From assembly GCA_000499405.2 (NCBI GenBank), contig HG738137.1, positions 1,674,001 to 1,738,000 on the forward strand: DNA of 64,000 nucleotides. The letters are read 5' to 3'. Of the stretch, positions 52,801-64,000 are shown one piece after another (positions within the stretch are counted from its first letter, which is position 1; each line of letters opens with the position of its first letter). The notes under the pieces are model-generated. The model searched no databases and was not told the origin of the DNA. It saw nothing but the letters and a program-made list of their open reading frames with translations. The DNA comes from Onchocerca volvulus (Eukaryota; Nematoda; Chromadorea; Rhabditida; Onchocercidae). Both the position numbers and the translations under genes were made by a program.

Positions 52801-52973
52801 TGCTCGCTTAAAAAATTGAATATTTATACTTTATTTAAGAAACCAAATTTTTTTGTAAAACCAAATTTTTTATCTGGAGAATAGAATTACTCATTTGAAG
52901 AAATGAATTAATTTACCTGTGAACAATTGATGCCAAGTTTTTTCCAATCCCAGCTCACAAATTCACTTGTCAT
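49817..52973 (-). CDS. fld-1: TLC-domain membrane protein, TLCD1/2 class
   Basis: Six exons join in phase to 309 residues: 52973-52917, 52539-52381, 52182-52027, 51671-51527, 50565-50292 and 49955-49817. A TAA stands in frame four codons before the ATG. The TLC domain reads NRRWKISSEAVSLGHSVVSG, FWALYAM, TGYLIHDIIDLL, IELLFHHVIVLLAF and LLMELNSIFLHLR, matching TLCD1 in order and spacing; about six membrane segments are predicted. The C-terminus is basic (GKKRKRG) and then acidic. Human TLCD1/2 and C. elegans FLD-1 limit incorporation of long polyunsaturated chains into phospholipids and so affect membrane fluidity. Intron 4 contains a solo LTR. Another TLC subgroup is possible but the HxxxDxxD-type TLCD1 spacing fits best. 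Confidence 0.82.
50890..51190 (+). mobile_element. Solo LTR of an LTR retrotransposon (Gypsy or BEL/Pao class)
   Basis: A 301-bp sequence begins TGTCTATCTC and ends CTACGTGACA, the canonical TG...CA termini. It is flanked on both sides by the same 5-bp target duplication AAGGA (50885-50889 and 51191-51195). Inside, in plus orientation, are a TATA box TATATAA at 50984-50990, then poly(A) signals AATAAA at 51106-51111 and 51145-51150, as expected for U3-R-U5. No internal coding region or second LTR is present, so it probably arose by recombination between the two LTRs of a full element. It sits in intron 4 of the TLC-domain gene, in the opposite orientation to that gene. Confidence 0.75.
51387..51411. 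repeat. 10-bp perfect hairpin in TLC gene intron 4
   Basis: CATGTACTAT pairs with ATAGTACATG across a 5-base CAAAA loop, about 200 bp after the solo LTR. Nearby ACATGTT motifs recur. Function unknown. Confidence 0.5.
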
Positions 52974-52975
52974 AC

Positions 52976-53046
52976 CCAAGAATTAGTCCGTGGCTGAGTA
53001 AATTCTACACTATAAATGTTGTTATCGGCCCACTTTACGTAACCAA
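52976..53046 (-). other. Candidate alternative exon upstream of the TLC gene
   Basis: Between a TTTCTTTCAG acceptor and a TGG/GTATGA donor lies a 23-codon open frame (GYVKWADNNIYSVEF, then TQPRTNSW) with coding-like composition. It could splice in phase 0 to TLC exon 2 at 52539 and so bypass the proposed first exon, whose ATG overlaps this donor. No exon further upstream was found to complete it. Confidence 0.3.
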
Positions 53047-56000
53047 CTGAAAGAAAATTAATTAGAAAAAAGAAAAAGTAGAATTTAAATAGTAAACAAG
53101 GATGCCAATACTATATAACAAAATGTGGCTAATTTAAATCTCTCTAACTTTCTCGAAGAATACTCGATTATTAAAAATTTGCTAGGCTGATTTCATGACT
53201 GATTACGCTCCCACAACTTATTTCTATAAATTGCTTATATATGCTTGCAGATTTCATTCACGTTTACATTTGCTTATTTGAACCAGTAAGTCAAATAACT
53301 ACGTATTCCGTAATCTTCTTCTTTCTTATTTAAAAAAACAAAAAAAAAACAAAACAAAGAAAACGAAAACTTAAAATTCCGATAAAAATTATCTCTAAGG
53401 ACTGGTTTTTATTTAATTTTGGAAATTATTCGAAAAGTATGAAAATCCATCTATTCTTTTGCAAAAAAGATTTCATTAACAGTTAACAATTAAATAATAA
53501 TACCATCTTTCAAATTAAGCTATAAAAACTTTCTGCTTTTAATTTCAAAAATAAGCTGCAAAAAACCCAATTTTTTAGTTTTTTAATTTTTATAAAAGCT
53601 TTCTAATCTTTTGACAATAATATATAGAAAAAACTTTTTTTGTTGCTGAAAAATTTTAATAATTCATTTAAAAAAATGCTAATTTCAAATTGAGTTTACC
53701 ATCCTTTATATGTAAATAATATCAAAAAAAAAAAAAAAAAAAGAAAAGAAAAACAATATTACAATGTTTAGCAATATATCGATATATCAAATTATAAATA
53801 TTGTGAGAAATGAAAAAATCTGTAAAATTAGATGAAATGGAAAAAAAAAACGAAAATATAAGGTAAATGAGAGAAGAGCAAGGACTGAAAACAATCACAA
53901 AATGATAAGGGAAACAGACGAAACTTCCAAATTTGGTAAATACTTCCAATTTTACCAAAAAAAGTTTGCATATCGCAAAGTAACTGTAAACCTAGTGGCA
54001 AAGTGTCTCCACGTGTGCTAGTTATGGCTTCTTTTTATTACCCGTCTGGATGGTCGGATTTTGTGGTCTTATCTGCCAGGATTGCAGTATTTATCTTTTA
54101 GGAAGTTTTATCAATCTCTGGTGATCTCATGATGTCAATAATCTCATGAGCATCTCAATCACTGCACTTCACTATCTTGAATTTCATCAATCTCTATCTT
54201 ATATTTCTCTCATTTATGCTTTCTGGATTAACTAACATCGAGGAATTGTTATTATGAATTCTTTTGTTCTCTTCTCGCAATTACGGCATCTGCTCAATTA
54301 CTTATTTGCTTATTTAATTAAATATTTATTTGATTATTTAATTATTTGTTAAACACTATTATTAGAAAGCTAATTTCAGTAAACATTTATATTACTTAAT
54401 CATATAATTTTATAGATATTGGAATGTAAATTAATATATAATTTACTGAATCATTATTGGAAAATTGCACACAGATGATAATCTGATAGTTTTGTTCATT
54501 AATTATTGATATTTTGCTAAATTAATTCGATGACAGGCTGAAACTTTTATCAAATTTGTGAAAGAAAGAAAAATTATTGACTGAAACAAATAGTTAGTTA
54601 CATTGTTACGTACATAAAAATAATATATTTATGAAAAATTAAGTATTTAATGATCCCTAAAATGATACTAAATTTTTAAAAATCCAAATCTCAATTTATA
54701 AAATATTAATTAATACTTACTTTTTATCACTTAGCTTTTGATATTCAGGCGTATATTTTGTATACTGATGACGTTTTGATCGTTAATGAAAATCAGTGTG
54801 TTGTTTTTGAGTTTGTAAACTAGGAAAGCGGAAAACTGAAGTGCAAAGTGCAGTTGTTATCAAGGGCGAATAAATCTTTAACGAATTTTTGGACTATAAA
54901 TAGCGATTTTAACTTTTTTTTTTCCTGATTTCATCACAAACTGATTGATTATAGTCCAAAAATTTTCTTAATTTTCAATTCACACCATTTTTTAATAATA
55001 TTTTATTGAGTTTTGATTGATTATTTGATTCATGAGAAGGAGCAAGAGGTGAGGAAGCAGAAATGTATCAATCAGCAATTGTTATTTCAATATTATTATT
55101 TCAAAAAAAAAAAAAAAAAAAGAAAAAGAGGAAAGAACGAATCGAAATTGTCATTTTAACAAATGAATATTTGATACGAAAATTTTGTTTCACATTTTGA
55201 ATCATAAAGTTTTTATGAAAATGAACTACTTTGCTCTTTTAAGATGTCTTGAAGTAGTGAAGAATTATGTGATAATATGGAAAAGTTGTTTTAATAATTA
55301 GAAACTGTTGAATCTAGAATGAACCAACTTTCGGAGTTCATAATAAATTTATTCATAATCGTGACTTATTCTAATATCCAATTAATTTTTGAAAGCTACT
55401 GTTCCATTTCTTGGATAAATTCCACCAAAATCTTCCTTGATCTTCATCAATTTTATTGATTTTTGATGTTATCTGAAAGTTTATCTTGTCTTTCTACAAA
55501 TCCGTATTCTTGAGGTTGGTCAAATTATCGTATCTTTTTTCTCGAATAGCTATAGATGTTGTGAATGAACCATTTGTTATCATCATTTATGGGGCAATGT
55601 CGTCATCACAAGGTATATCGTCATCAAAATAAACTTTACTTTTTATTGATTAGTTTTAATTCGTAAAATTTCTCAAAAAATTTTAGCACAAAGTAAGATG
55701 AGATGACTGAACATTAGGATAGTTCGGAAGAAAAAATAATTAAAACAATCAGTTAAAAATTAGTTCAAATAAAAAACATAAGATAATAAACAATACAAAA
55801 ATATGTATGCAATTGATACATATAATTAAATTGCAAGTATATCTTTGAAAATGCACCCAATTATTGGTTGATTTTTTTTTAAGGTAAGATAAATTTATGG
55901 ATAAGCATTTAAAAAAGGCAAAAATTACGATTGTTGAAACCAAAAATGCGCTTTTTTTTGAGAACTTTTCAAATCTATATGATTTGAAAGGTCGTCTTAA

Positions 56001-56139
56001 CTTTGAAACGACTTTTTTTTTATATATTTTCACTTTTCATTTCTTTTGCATGCATTTTTTACATATTTTCGTGTTATATTTAACGTACATAGGTGTTATT
56101 TGAGTAAGGATCTAAATATGTTTTACTTTTTTGGTATAT

Positions 56140-56310
56140 ATAGTTATTATTGCATCTATCATTATCATCATAATTATTATTTATTGTTTTTATTATCATT
56201 ATTATTGTTAATTATTCATTATTATTGATTATTATTATTAATTATTTATTATTATTATTATTATTGTTATTGTTATTATTACTATTATCATTATCATTAT
56301 TATTAAGAAA
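56140..56310. repeat. TTA/ATT trinucleotide microsatellite
   Basis: A long imperfect (TTA)n/(ATTATT)n array with ATC and GTT variants, lying just beyond the 3' end of the copper transporter gene. Confidence 0.8.
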
Positions 56311-56512
56311 TTATTGCTTTGAGATGTAATTAAGTATGTTAACAAAAATATATTTAATAATATTCTAACAGAGATAAATATATCAAAAGTTAAACGTTTG
56401 TTTCTTTTTCTTTTTATTCTGTTATAAACGAGTAAATTAATCATGAACAAATAAATAAATGATGATGATACTAGTGGAAATAGTAATTTATTAATCATTA
56501 CACCAATGAACT

Positions 56513-57515
56513 CTATGCAAAAACATAAGATCCAGTAGTAATACCAAAAATAACAGCTGTGCCAAACCAAATCGAATAAGACATGAATATTAGCATGAGT
56601 AGATAATTGATGATAAGTTGTATCATAAATAAACCTATTTGAAACATTTGACGGTAGGCGATCTTCATAAATCTGTAATGAAATTTAAGTTTTAGAAAGA
56701 TAAAGGGCAAGTTTTTAATATTTTTTTTTTAGTAAAAATTCTTTTAAATGTTCACGTCTTATTAGGTGTAATTTTAACATCAGTCAAAAGAACTCTGAAA
56801 TTCTTCATATTTTGTTATACACTTATCTAATGAATTTATTTGATTTACATATTATGCGAGAGTAAATAGAGTAAAAATTACGTTGTATCATTTGTTGTTA
56901 ATGACGATTTTGTAGATGATTTTGAATCAAATTTTTTTCGTACCAATTTGATTGCTTCAAGGAGTATTCCAAGCAGATAGATTCCAGTACAACTGATGAT
57001 CATTTCTGATAGAAGTAAATTTTCATTTTTATTTTAATTGAAAAAATTGTTAGTTTATCAAAAACCCAACTCCAATGTTTATTATTTTAGTGTTGAAGAA
57101 TTGACTGATAACTAATTCTTAGTTATCTATTATCATCGATTGAATTCATGACGGATTTACGGATTAGTTGATGCTGTACTTTCGAACACTTAATGAATTC
57201 GCTATTCAAGTCAACAAAACGATCAATTTTTGAGTATTAAACACGAGCATCTTTGATGGAAAGAAAAAATGGAAAGATTTCTGATCTACTTAATTTTTTT
57301 TTTTTTAAGTGTATATTTGTAATTAAACAATCCTATCATTATCCTTAAAACTCTATTAATGGATTAAGTTAATAGTAAATAGAAAAATGAGAATATAATT
57401 GATAGATTTAATCCGTATATAACATTTTCCCTTATTACTTACTCCATGTAGTATCGATTTTCCATGATTGAAATAATAGAATATCATTAACAGTAAAATG
57501 AAACCATGACCACAT
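56513..57515 (-). CDS. CTR-family high-affinity copper transporter
   Basis: Three exons join in phase: 57515-57443, 57005-56882 and 56672-56513, giving 118 residues. TM1 is preceded by MWSWFHFTVNDILLFQSW, the usual CTR entry segment. TM1 reads MIISCTGIYLLGILLEAIK, TM2 carries the MxxxM copper motif (YLLMLIFM), and TM3 carries GxxxG (GITTG), the helix-packing motif of the CTR trimer. The family passes Cu(I) through a trimeric pore in the plasma or endosomal membrane. The chain is short, with no Met/His-rich extracellular N-terminus and no C-terminal HCH. Some short nematode CTRs are similar, but an unseen 5' exon could add Met motifs. A TTTCAG acceptor 16 bases before the ATG suggests trans-splicing or such an exon. 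Confidence 0.82.
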
Positions 57516-58966
57516 TCTTGATTTTTTTGATCTGAAATTTTATTTCAAATTCAAACTTTATTTTAATTTGGAGTTATTTAGTGAATAAGTATGAAATGTA
57601 GCAATATTCAAAATTTAAATTTGAATGGTTCTGTTTCATACTTATTCATTGAATTTTTCATTAGAACGAAATTTTGAATTTCAATCAGAAATACAAGTGC
57701 ACAGTATGTACGAATACAAATATATATATGCTTTTTGCTAAATACTATTTTTGAACTAATTAAAATTATAACTCTAAAAAAAAAATTATCATGAGCAGTA
57801 TTAGTTTCAACAATTTTATCTATTAATCGATCTTTTTTTAAAAAAGTTGATTTTATCAGATAAAAAAGAAGCAGAAGAATTCTTGGTTAATTGAAAGGAT
57901 ATTTTTTATCACAGCATATTTTTTATTTCAAGTTTTTTATGCTTTTATTTTCTTTTGCTAAATTTTATGAAAATCATCCGTTTAAATTTATAATTGAATC
58001 AAAATTTACTTCGTAACATCTATTTCTAAATTTATTACAAATTTATAATTGAATTGAAATCTTACTGCTAAACAATTGCTGATTAAAACGAACAGACTGG
58101 TCGATCGATTGACTTATTCGGTTATGATTAGAAAGAATACTGATAAGGATGTAGATGCTACGTCGTATATTTGTATTCTTTTTTATACATCATCCATTCT
58201 ATTTCTATTCTTCCTTTTCATTTCTTTCAGTAGAAAAAAGAAAAAATCAAGCAGAATTTCCATTTTTTTTTTTCTTCTGTGTAATTAGTCATTAATTTCT
58301 GATAAGAATGTGAAGGATATGATACAAAGCAACATCTATATGATTCAGTTTCATTTTTTATCTAATTCCGTATTTTGATTTTGTAATAAAATAGTGTGAA
58401 TTTCGTGATGAAATAATTCCCCATGATAAGCAAATTTATGATAATTTATAATATCAAATTAATATCTTCATGCTATCTTGAACTATAACAGATATGAGAA
58501 AAAAAAAATTTCGCTATAATAATTTAGTTTTAAATGGATTCTGATTTTGTCTTATTACCATATTACTTTAGTTGTTAGTTCTTTTTCTTTTTTTTTTTTT
58601 TTAACATGTATTTACGCACTTATTTTTTATTTTTTTTGCTTTGAATATCTCAATTTGTCATTGATGTTAAAAAGATATAATTTAATTTTGGAATCCGGCT
58701 CAATTTTGAATTATTAAATGATTTTCATGAGTTAATATTTACTTGGTTTTTCTTATCCATCATTGAATACTGCAAATTCGAGTGAGTTCAACTCTTTCGA
58801 ATGCATTAGTTCAGCGATCAGAAGATCTTGTGTTGTAATCTTTCTATAAAATTATCTTTTGCTATATTTTATACTTTTTTTTTTTTAATGATTACGGCGA
58901 AGTTATTCACTAGTAGTTCAACTCGTGTCTTTGATACATAATTTTCAATTTTGAATTATCGTTTTG
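57516..58966. other. Divergent intergenic region between CTR and THOC3
   Basis: 1.45 kb holding the likely promoters of both genes. An imperfect inverted repeat occurs near 57590-57650, where TAGTGAATAAGTATGAAA is echoed by TTTCATACTTATTCATTG. No coding exon was recognised. Confidence 0.45.
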
Positions 58967-61900
58967 ATGGAATTGAAAGGTAACATCACGATCTGCGACG
59001 AGATGGGTACACAAAGTCGGGAACAATCGACAACAACAGTACAACGAAAAAACGGATTATCATCTTCATCATCATCGTCAACATCATCAAAAATTCAAAC
59101 ATTTCCGGATGCTGTTTCACATTTCAAGAAAAATGACCGCGTTAAAACGTATGATATGCAGGTGTGCATATGCCATTTTGAATTATTAATTCAACTTTTC
59201 ATCAAATATTTGACTTTTTCTATCTTATCGTCATATAGCTTAATGTTTCATAAGATATTTAGCATTATTATTATAATAAAACACCAAGAAGTTTAGAATT
59301 TGTATCTGTTTTTTTTTTTTTTTAATATTTAACATTATAATATTCCGAATGTTATTATAATGTTAAATATTTCAAAAATTAAAATTACTGATGACTGAAA
59401 GTTGCTTTATATTCTTAGTGCTACAAATGTAAAAATTTCAGGTACCACGACCTCTTACTGTATCCTGGAATTGTGATGGTACTCGCCTTGCCGCAGGAGC
59501 CGAAAAAAGTGTATCAGTGATAACGTTTGATTCATCATTTCGAATCGTTAGCATTTACAATATATATTAGTAAAACAGAAAATAATACCATAAATTACTT
59601 ATGTTTTACTGGTTTAATTATTATCTTTTTTACTTATTTTGAGATTTCTGTTATTTATTACATGTTTAAAATTTTCGTTCCAATTTTTTTCACTATTGAC
59701 AATTGGCATTTTTATATGAAACAGTTTACTTTAACGTATTTATTGTGAAAATTTTTTTTAAAAGAATATTTGTGGGCAATAGAATATTTATTTAAGACTC
59801 AAAAATAGCAATAAAACATGGAGAAGATATGACGTGAAGATGTCACTTCAAATGCTATTTCGAGGATGAAATAATTTTTACCTCAATTTCATACAGTTAA
59901 ATTTGCAATGGATATAGCTAGAAGTGAAGTTAAATGGCATTTTTTGCAGAAAACAATTTTCCGTGGCTTTGGTCACAATGAGCAAGTTGATCAAGTTGCT
60001 TTTCACCCATCAAATCCATACTTGCTAGCTTCAGCTAGTGCAGACAAATCTGTCCGACTGTGGGATATTCGACAAGCACGAACACATACTCGATTAAATA
60101 CCAAAGGTAAAATGCTTTTCTCATATCAGGAATTATATTTTTCTATCCTATAATTACTTTACCAAGCTTATTATGTTAGAGTTAAAGGACATGAAATTGT
60201 AAGAGATATATTTGCTTTAGAAAAAAGAAATATCAAAATCTGTTTCATTTCAAAGAAAAGTCCTACAATATCTTATTTGATGTCATAGAACAATATTTGT
60301 TCCCTTTATTTGCTATGTTAGATAAGAGATCTGCATCCGCATACTGTTGTGGATTTATTTAAATCGTTCTTATGAATGGTAAAGAAATTAAAGATTACCT
60401 AGGAATTTTCAAATCTTATACAGAAAGTTTTTGTAATTATCGTATAATTCAAAAAATCCTTCAATCATCTTGTCATTTACAGCTCAGAATTTGAATGTGG
60501 CTTGGTCACCGTGTGGTACCTATTTGGCATATGGAGACAAAGAAGATTCCTTAAGTATTCTCGATAGCCGAAATTTGAAAACAATCAAAGTTGAATCGTT
60601 GAAAGATGAAGTGAATGAATTTGCATTTGACCCGTCTGGGAAATATTTATTTGTAGCTATGGGAAGTGGACAAGTCAATATTTTCTCGTGAGTCTTGAAT
60701 ATTTTTAAATTATAGTTATGCAGGGAGATTCGATTTTTTAGTGAAATGAAAAGGAAGTTATTTTAGCAGATTCATTATCTCTATGAATAATTACATTGTT
60801 TATTTAGGAATAATTAAGTCTCTTTATTATTTGTCTATGTAACTTTACTAGTTGCATTGGATTACATCCTTGTTCTGTTTTCAAAAAATTCCGCAGACTT
60901 CGCTGTTTCGTTTTATGAACAAGATTAAATAACTAAATAGATATTTGATCTGTTTCTAACTTTTCAAAATCAAATTCTGTGTCAGAGCAGATTTTTTGCT
61001 GACAGTCTTGATTGGATATTAAATTATAGGACACCGGATGTGACGCATCGGCGAACATTGCAAACACATCCCGCTCAGGCTACTTGCGTTTGTTTGGCCG
61101 TTTCACCAGATGGTCGACGTTTTGCTGTTGGTGCGTCAGATGCCGTCTGCTCAATCTGGGATGCCAATGAGCTGATCTGTGAATCAAATATGGGAAGGTT
61201 TGTTTTCTACTATACATTTAAACTTATATGAAAAAAAATTTTTTTTTTACACCTTTATATTTGCATTACATATGCTCAATAATTCTTTTTTTTTTTGGGA
61301 ACTTCAAATTTTGGATTAGAATAAGTGAATTAATTGCTATGGTTTCTTGTGTTTTGTATGCAACAGCTAATCAGTTGTATAATTTTTCTTTGATTAGAAA
61401 TTTAAAACCTGATATATTTTATGACAGGACTCACATCCAATAGGTTGTCGTGATTTACTCCCAATAGATTATCCTGAATGCTCTGTGTATTTTTTTAAAT
61501 AGCTTGAATCTGTTAATTAAAAATTCATGTCTCTCAGTTCTTATTTTTTGTTTCATAATTCTGAGATGATTTGTATTTGTCTTTATCTGTATCTCTTTTT
61601 CTTCTTTTGCCCTTTTTTATCTTTTATTACTCTTAAAAAATATCAGATTTTTTTATCTAGAATCAAGTATGAATTGCTGATTGAACGAATTATATTTTTA
61701 TAGATTGGATTATCCTTTACGATCGATCTCGTTCAGTGCTGATAGTCAACTAATAGCCTGTGCAAGTGAAGATCATTTTATTGATATTTGTTGGGCAGAA
61801 AATGGTGCAAGGTTTCTTTCTTATTTTCATTAATTTGGTTTACTGGAATTACACAAAATCATAATTAGTTTCCATGATTGCGCTACTTAATGAATATTTC

Positions 61901-62083
61901 CAATTTTGGTTCCAAAATTTGATTTCTATTTTCTTTTTTAGAGTGCACGAACTCCGAGTAAATGCTGAAACGTTTACGTGTGCTTGGCATCCGAGTATGT
62001 ATCTGCTTGCGTACGCCTCAGCTCCATCGCTGGATAGTCGTGATCGAGAAGTTACAGTTAACATTTTTGGATTTACTATGTAA
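58967..62083 (+). CDS. thoc-3: THO complex subunit 3 (WD40, TEX1)
   Basis: Seven exons join in phase: 58967-59161, 59442-59546, 59950-60106, 60483-60687, 61030-61197, 61704-61811 and 61942-62083, giving 359 residues (human 351). Six to seven WD40 repeats follow a Ser-rich N-terminus: TVSWNCDGTRLAAGAEKSV, QVAFHPSNPYLLASASADKS with VRLWDIR, LNVAWSPCGTYLAYGDKEDS, EFAFDPSGKYLF, LAVSPDGRRFAVGASDA with IWDANELI, SISFSADSQLIACASEDHF with IDI, and FTCAWHPSMYLLAYA. The order and the ASEDHFIDI motif match THOC3. THO couples transcription by RNA polymerase II to mRNA packaging and export in the nucleus. The start ATG is the first in frame before the Ser-rich run. An acceptor at 59950 was preferred to an upstream frame extension because phase and length match the family. 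Confidence 0.92.
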
Positions 62084-63757
62084 AAAAAAAAAAAAAAAAA
62101 AAAGTATTAATGTGCAAAAAACGATCAGATAAAGTGAAATTCATTAAGATAAAAGTTAAATTCTATTAAAAATGAATTGGATAGTAGGAAATGAAATTGT
62201 GCATGAAATCCACAGCATCTTATCAAATTTTTTAATCGAAATTTTTGATTTGCTCAGCATTCTGAAACAACTTTTACCATAGAAGGTACTACAAAATACC
62301 AATGGATCCAACTATACGTCTATACCTCTATCATCTTTTGTTCGAAATAAGCCTTCTTACCCTTTCTATACTATTTATACGCTTATTTGTATAATTTCAT
62401 TGTTTACTTTGATCTCTCCGTTTATTTTTAATGTTTCTGCATCTAAATATAATGTGTTTTTATCTGAATTAGTTTGTTATAAAATGTTAAAAATGATGAT
62501 TCTACAGTTTCATTTCACAGTTCACACTCAAGCAGAAAATCTTTGCAACTTGCAAAAAAGATATCCTAGCAGGACTTTCCTCCGCCTTGCCTGTGCGAAT
62601 TTCAGTTGTCTTGATTAGATAACAGTGTACAGTACCTTCGCATCTTCCGTTACATCAAAATCACTGCCACACTACTAATTTGTTTGCCGACGTATAAGTC
62701 TGCTAGAATGAATTCCCATATGATAATTTAAATTGTATGACATAAATTTATTCAACTATCAACAGAAAAAATCACAACTGTCTTGGTAACATAATAATAA
62801 ATCTTCCTGAGTTATAGCATAAAACAATTCAGACCTGAGATACAATGACAGAGAAATAATACAGCATGAAAAGTTACATCCCGAGGTAATCAATCATAGA
62901 TCACATATTTACTAAGAAAGTGAGGTCACACGCAATTCCTGAGTAATACTATGACAATAATTCCTGAGTAACACTATAATAATAATTGTGATAAGACGAT
63001 AACGTTTATAATAATTACTGTGAAAAATGGATTAATAAGGCTCGCATAATAAAGAGAAATTAAAAATGCAAGAATCTAGCTGAGAGAAAGAGGTTTAGGT
63101 TTTTTATGATAAAAACAAGTTTGTGATGGGACATAAAGCTAAAAAACTGTTAACTACTACTTAGGCACTTATGAATGCGAATAAAATAAAAAAGTACAGA
63201 TCTAGCGGACTGTTTATGGTTCAATTTTTTTTGTAATTTAAAAAAAAAAGATGAAGTCAGGTGCAAATTTTTAAAGATGAAATTGAAGTTTTTTCCCGGG
63301 AGGTTTATATATTTCAGATAATTAACCGCAATATCAAACCCATATTTTCCATCATAAAAACCATTAAAGTCTTAAGAGACGATAACAACATTAAAAAACT
63401 ATTTCAAGAAATAACTGTGTACTTCTAATTGAATGGCACTTCTACTAATCTGAACGCTTAGCATAATGAGGTAAGATACGCAGAGGTGAAAACGACATCG
63501 AGATAAGCATATTTAAGTTTACGAATGTAATAGTTTCAAGAAATAACTTCTAATTATAAATTTGGAATAAAAAGGACAAATTCGACCAAAGTAAGTTTAC
63601 TAAAGTCTAAAATTTACTTCAATCGTTACGAAAGGTTAAAAGTAAGAAGTGAAAACAAGAGATCTTTAATCAACAATGACTATAAATCTTCTTTAATAAC
63701 ATACCTTCTCTACGATGTCGATTCGGAAAAAGTTCGAAAAACAATAAATTCAAAAAC
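62084..63757. other. Convergent 3' region between THOC3 and the CCHC gene
   Basis: Begins with a run of about 20 A directly after the THOC3 stop. Most of it is likely 3' untranslated sequence of the two convergent genes. It contains a 25-bp tandem repeat at 62934-62983, an AATAAA on the minus strand near 62747-62752, and a patch at about 62510-62700 that is less AT-rich but has no long frame. Confidence 0.5.
62934..62983 (+). repeat. 25-bp tandem repeat, two copies
   Basis: Copies at 62934-62958 and 62959-62983 share AATTCCTGAGTAA and ACTAT, differing at a few positions. Confidence 0.8.
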
Positions 63758-64000
63758 TCAACAGTTACTCTCTTTACTGATATCTTCTTTATCGTTTGTA
63801 ATTTCTTTCATCTTCGAATCAGTCTTTTCCTCTTTCGTTTCCGATTGTAGTTCTTCATTATTTTCTATTTTCGGATTTGTATTATTTGTTTCGGAGCCGT
63901 TCTTCTTTGCTTTATTACCATTCTTAAAGTTTACTTTTTGTGGACAATCAGCAACCAAATGATCGGTTGCATGACATCCATAGCACGCTTTCTCGGCCCC
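63758..64000 (-). CDS. CCHC zinc-knuckle protein, candidate LIN-28, 5' part outside window
   Basis: The frame is open from the window edge to a TGA at 63760-63758, giving 80 residues. It starts with a perfect CCHC knuckle, CYGCHATDHLVADC (C-x2-C-x4-H-x4-C), followed by PQK. The pattern HxVAxCPxK is that of the second knuckle of animal LIN-28 as I recall it, more than that of CNBP- or ZCCHC9-type knuckles. The remaining about 60 residues are a low-complexity Lys/Glu/Asn tail ending ISKESNC, compatible with a LIN-28 tail. LIN-28 binds let-7 precursors and mRNAs and times larval fates. The cold-shock domain and first knuckle would lie beyond 64000, so the identity is provisional. Confidence 0.55.
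   Translation of the reverse strand, partial: GAEKACYGCHATDHLVADCPQKVNFKNGNKAKKNGSETNNTNPKIENNEELQSETKEEKTDSKMKEITNDKEDISKESNC

Larger units (their letters stand above)
52974..56512. other. Intergenic region between TLC gene and copper transporter
   Basis: 3.5 kb. At its left end (53046-52976, minus) is a possible alternative first exon of the TLC gene. At 53935-54101 (plus) is a 53-codon open frame of less AT-rich sequence with plausible residues (for example MASFYYPSGWSDFVVL) but no splice support or known match. A TTA microsatellite lies at about 56140-56310. Otherwise A/T runs. Confidence 0.45.

Noticed and set aside
56238..56570. 110-codon minus-strand open frame
   Set aside because: Runs through the TTA microsatellite and overlaps the copper transporter's last exon in another frame; the CTR frame has the family motifs.
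59908..59949. In-frame 5' extension of THOC3 exon 3 (MDIARSEVKW)
   Set aside because: The TTTTTTGCAG acceptor at 59949 gives the right phase and family length, so the extension is intronic.
1..64000. CRISPR array, phage or bacterial insertion
   Set aside because: No regularly spaced identical repeats, no long bacterial-type open frames, and all recognised genes are spliced animal genes.

Overview
This window reads as nuclear DNA of a nematode, most likely a filarial or other spirurid worm. The sequence is very AT-rich and full of A and T homopolymer runs. The genes are split into many short exons with GT-AG introns and short T-rich acceptors ending in TTTCAG or similar. The recognisable proteins are animal neuronal and housekeeping families whose best-known nematode counterparts are in C. 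elegans. No bacterial operons, CRISPR arrays, rRNA or tRNA genes were seen. All exon models were built by hand by matching reading phase across splice sites and by recalled family similarity; no alignment was run.

Layout from left to right. (1) 1-1806: AT-rich, with a few plus-strand coding-like patches that I could not assemble. (2) 1807-8644, minus: a complete monoamine (serotonin-type) transporter, MOD-5/SERT class, 13 exons. (3) 8645-17156: a long gene-poor stretch with simple repeats. (4) 17157-36739, plus: a 17-exon Rac guanine-nucleotide exchange factor of the TIAM/Still-life family, with a predicted N-myristoyl start, WH1, PH, RBD, PDZ, DH and PH regions. Its introns hold several repeat structures. 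(5) 37963-38461, minus: an unidentified two-exon candidate gene. (6) 39883-44487, minus: nicalin (NRA-2 type), 10 exons. (7) 46040-47361, plus: cytochrome c oxidase subunit 5B, 4 exons, divergent from nicalin. (8) 47820-48596, plus: an unidentified gene with four phase-compatible exons just downstream of cox-5B. (9) 49817-52973, minus: a TLC-domain protein of the TLCD1/2 (FLD-1) class; one intron carries a structurally complete solo LTR. (10) 56513-57515, minus: a small CTR-type copper transporter. (11) 58967-62083, plus: THO complex subunit 3 (WD40). (12) 63758-64000, minus and cut by the window edge: the C-terminal end of a CCHC zinc-knuckle protein that looks like LIN-28.

The genes do not form one pathway. 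They cover serotonin reuptake, Rac signalling in neurons, ER membrane-protein biogenesis, respiration, membrane-lipid homeostasis, copper uptake, mRNA export and possibly developmental timing. The most unusual items are the solo LTR with an exact 5-bp target duplication and its own TATA box and poly(A) signals, an alternative transporter C-terminus, a GC-AG intron in nicalin, two unidentified split genes supported by splice phase, a pair of E2F-like sites in a TIAM intron, and several repeat or foldback elements.
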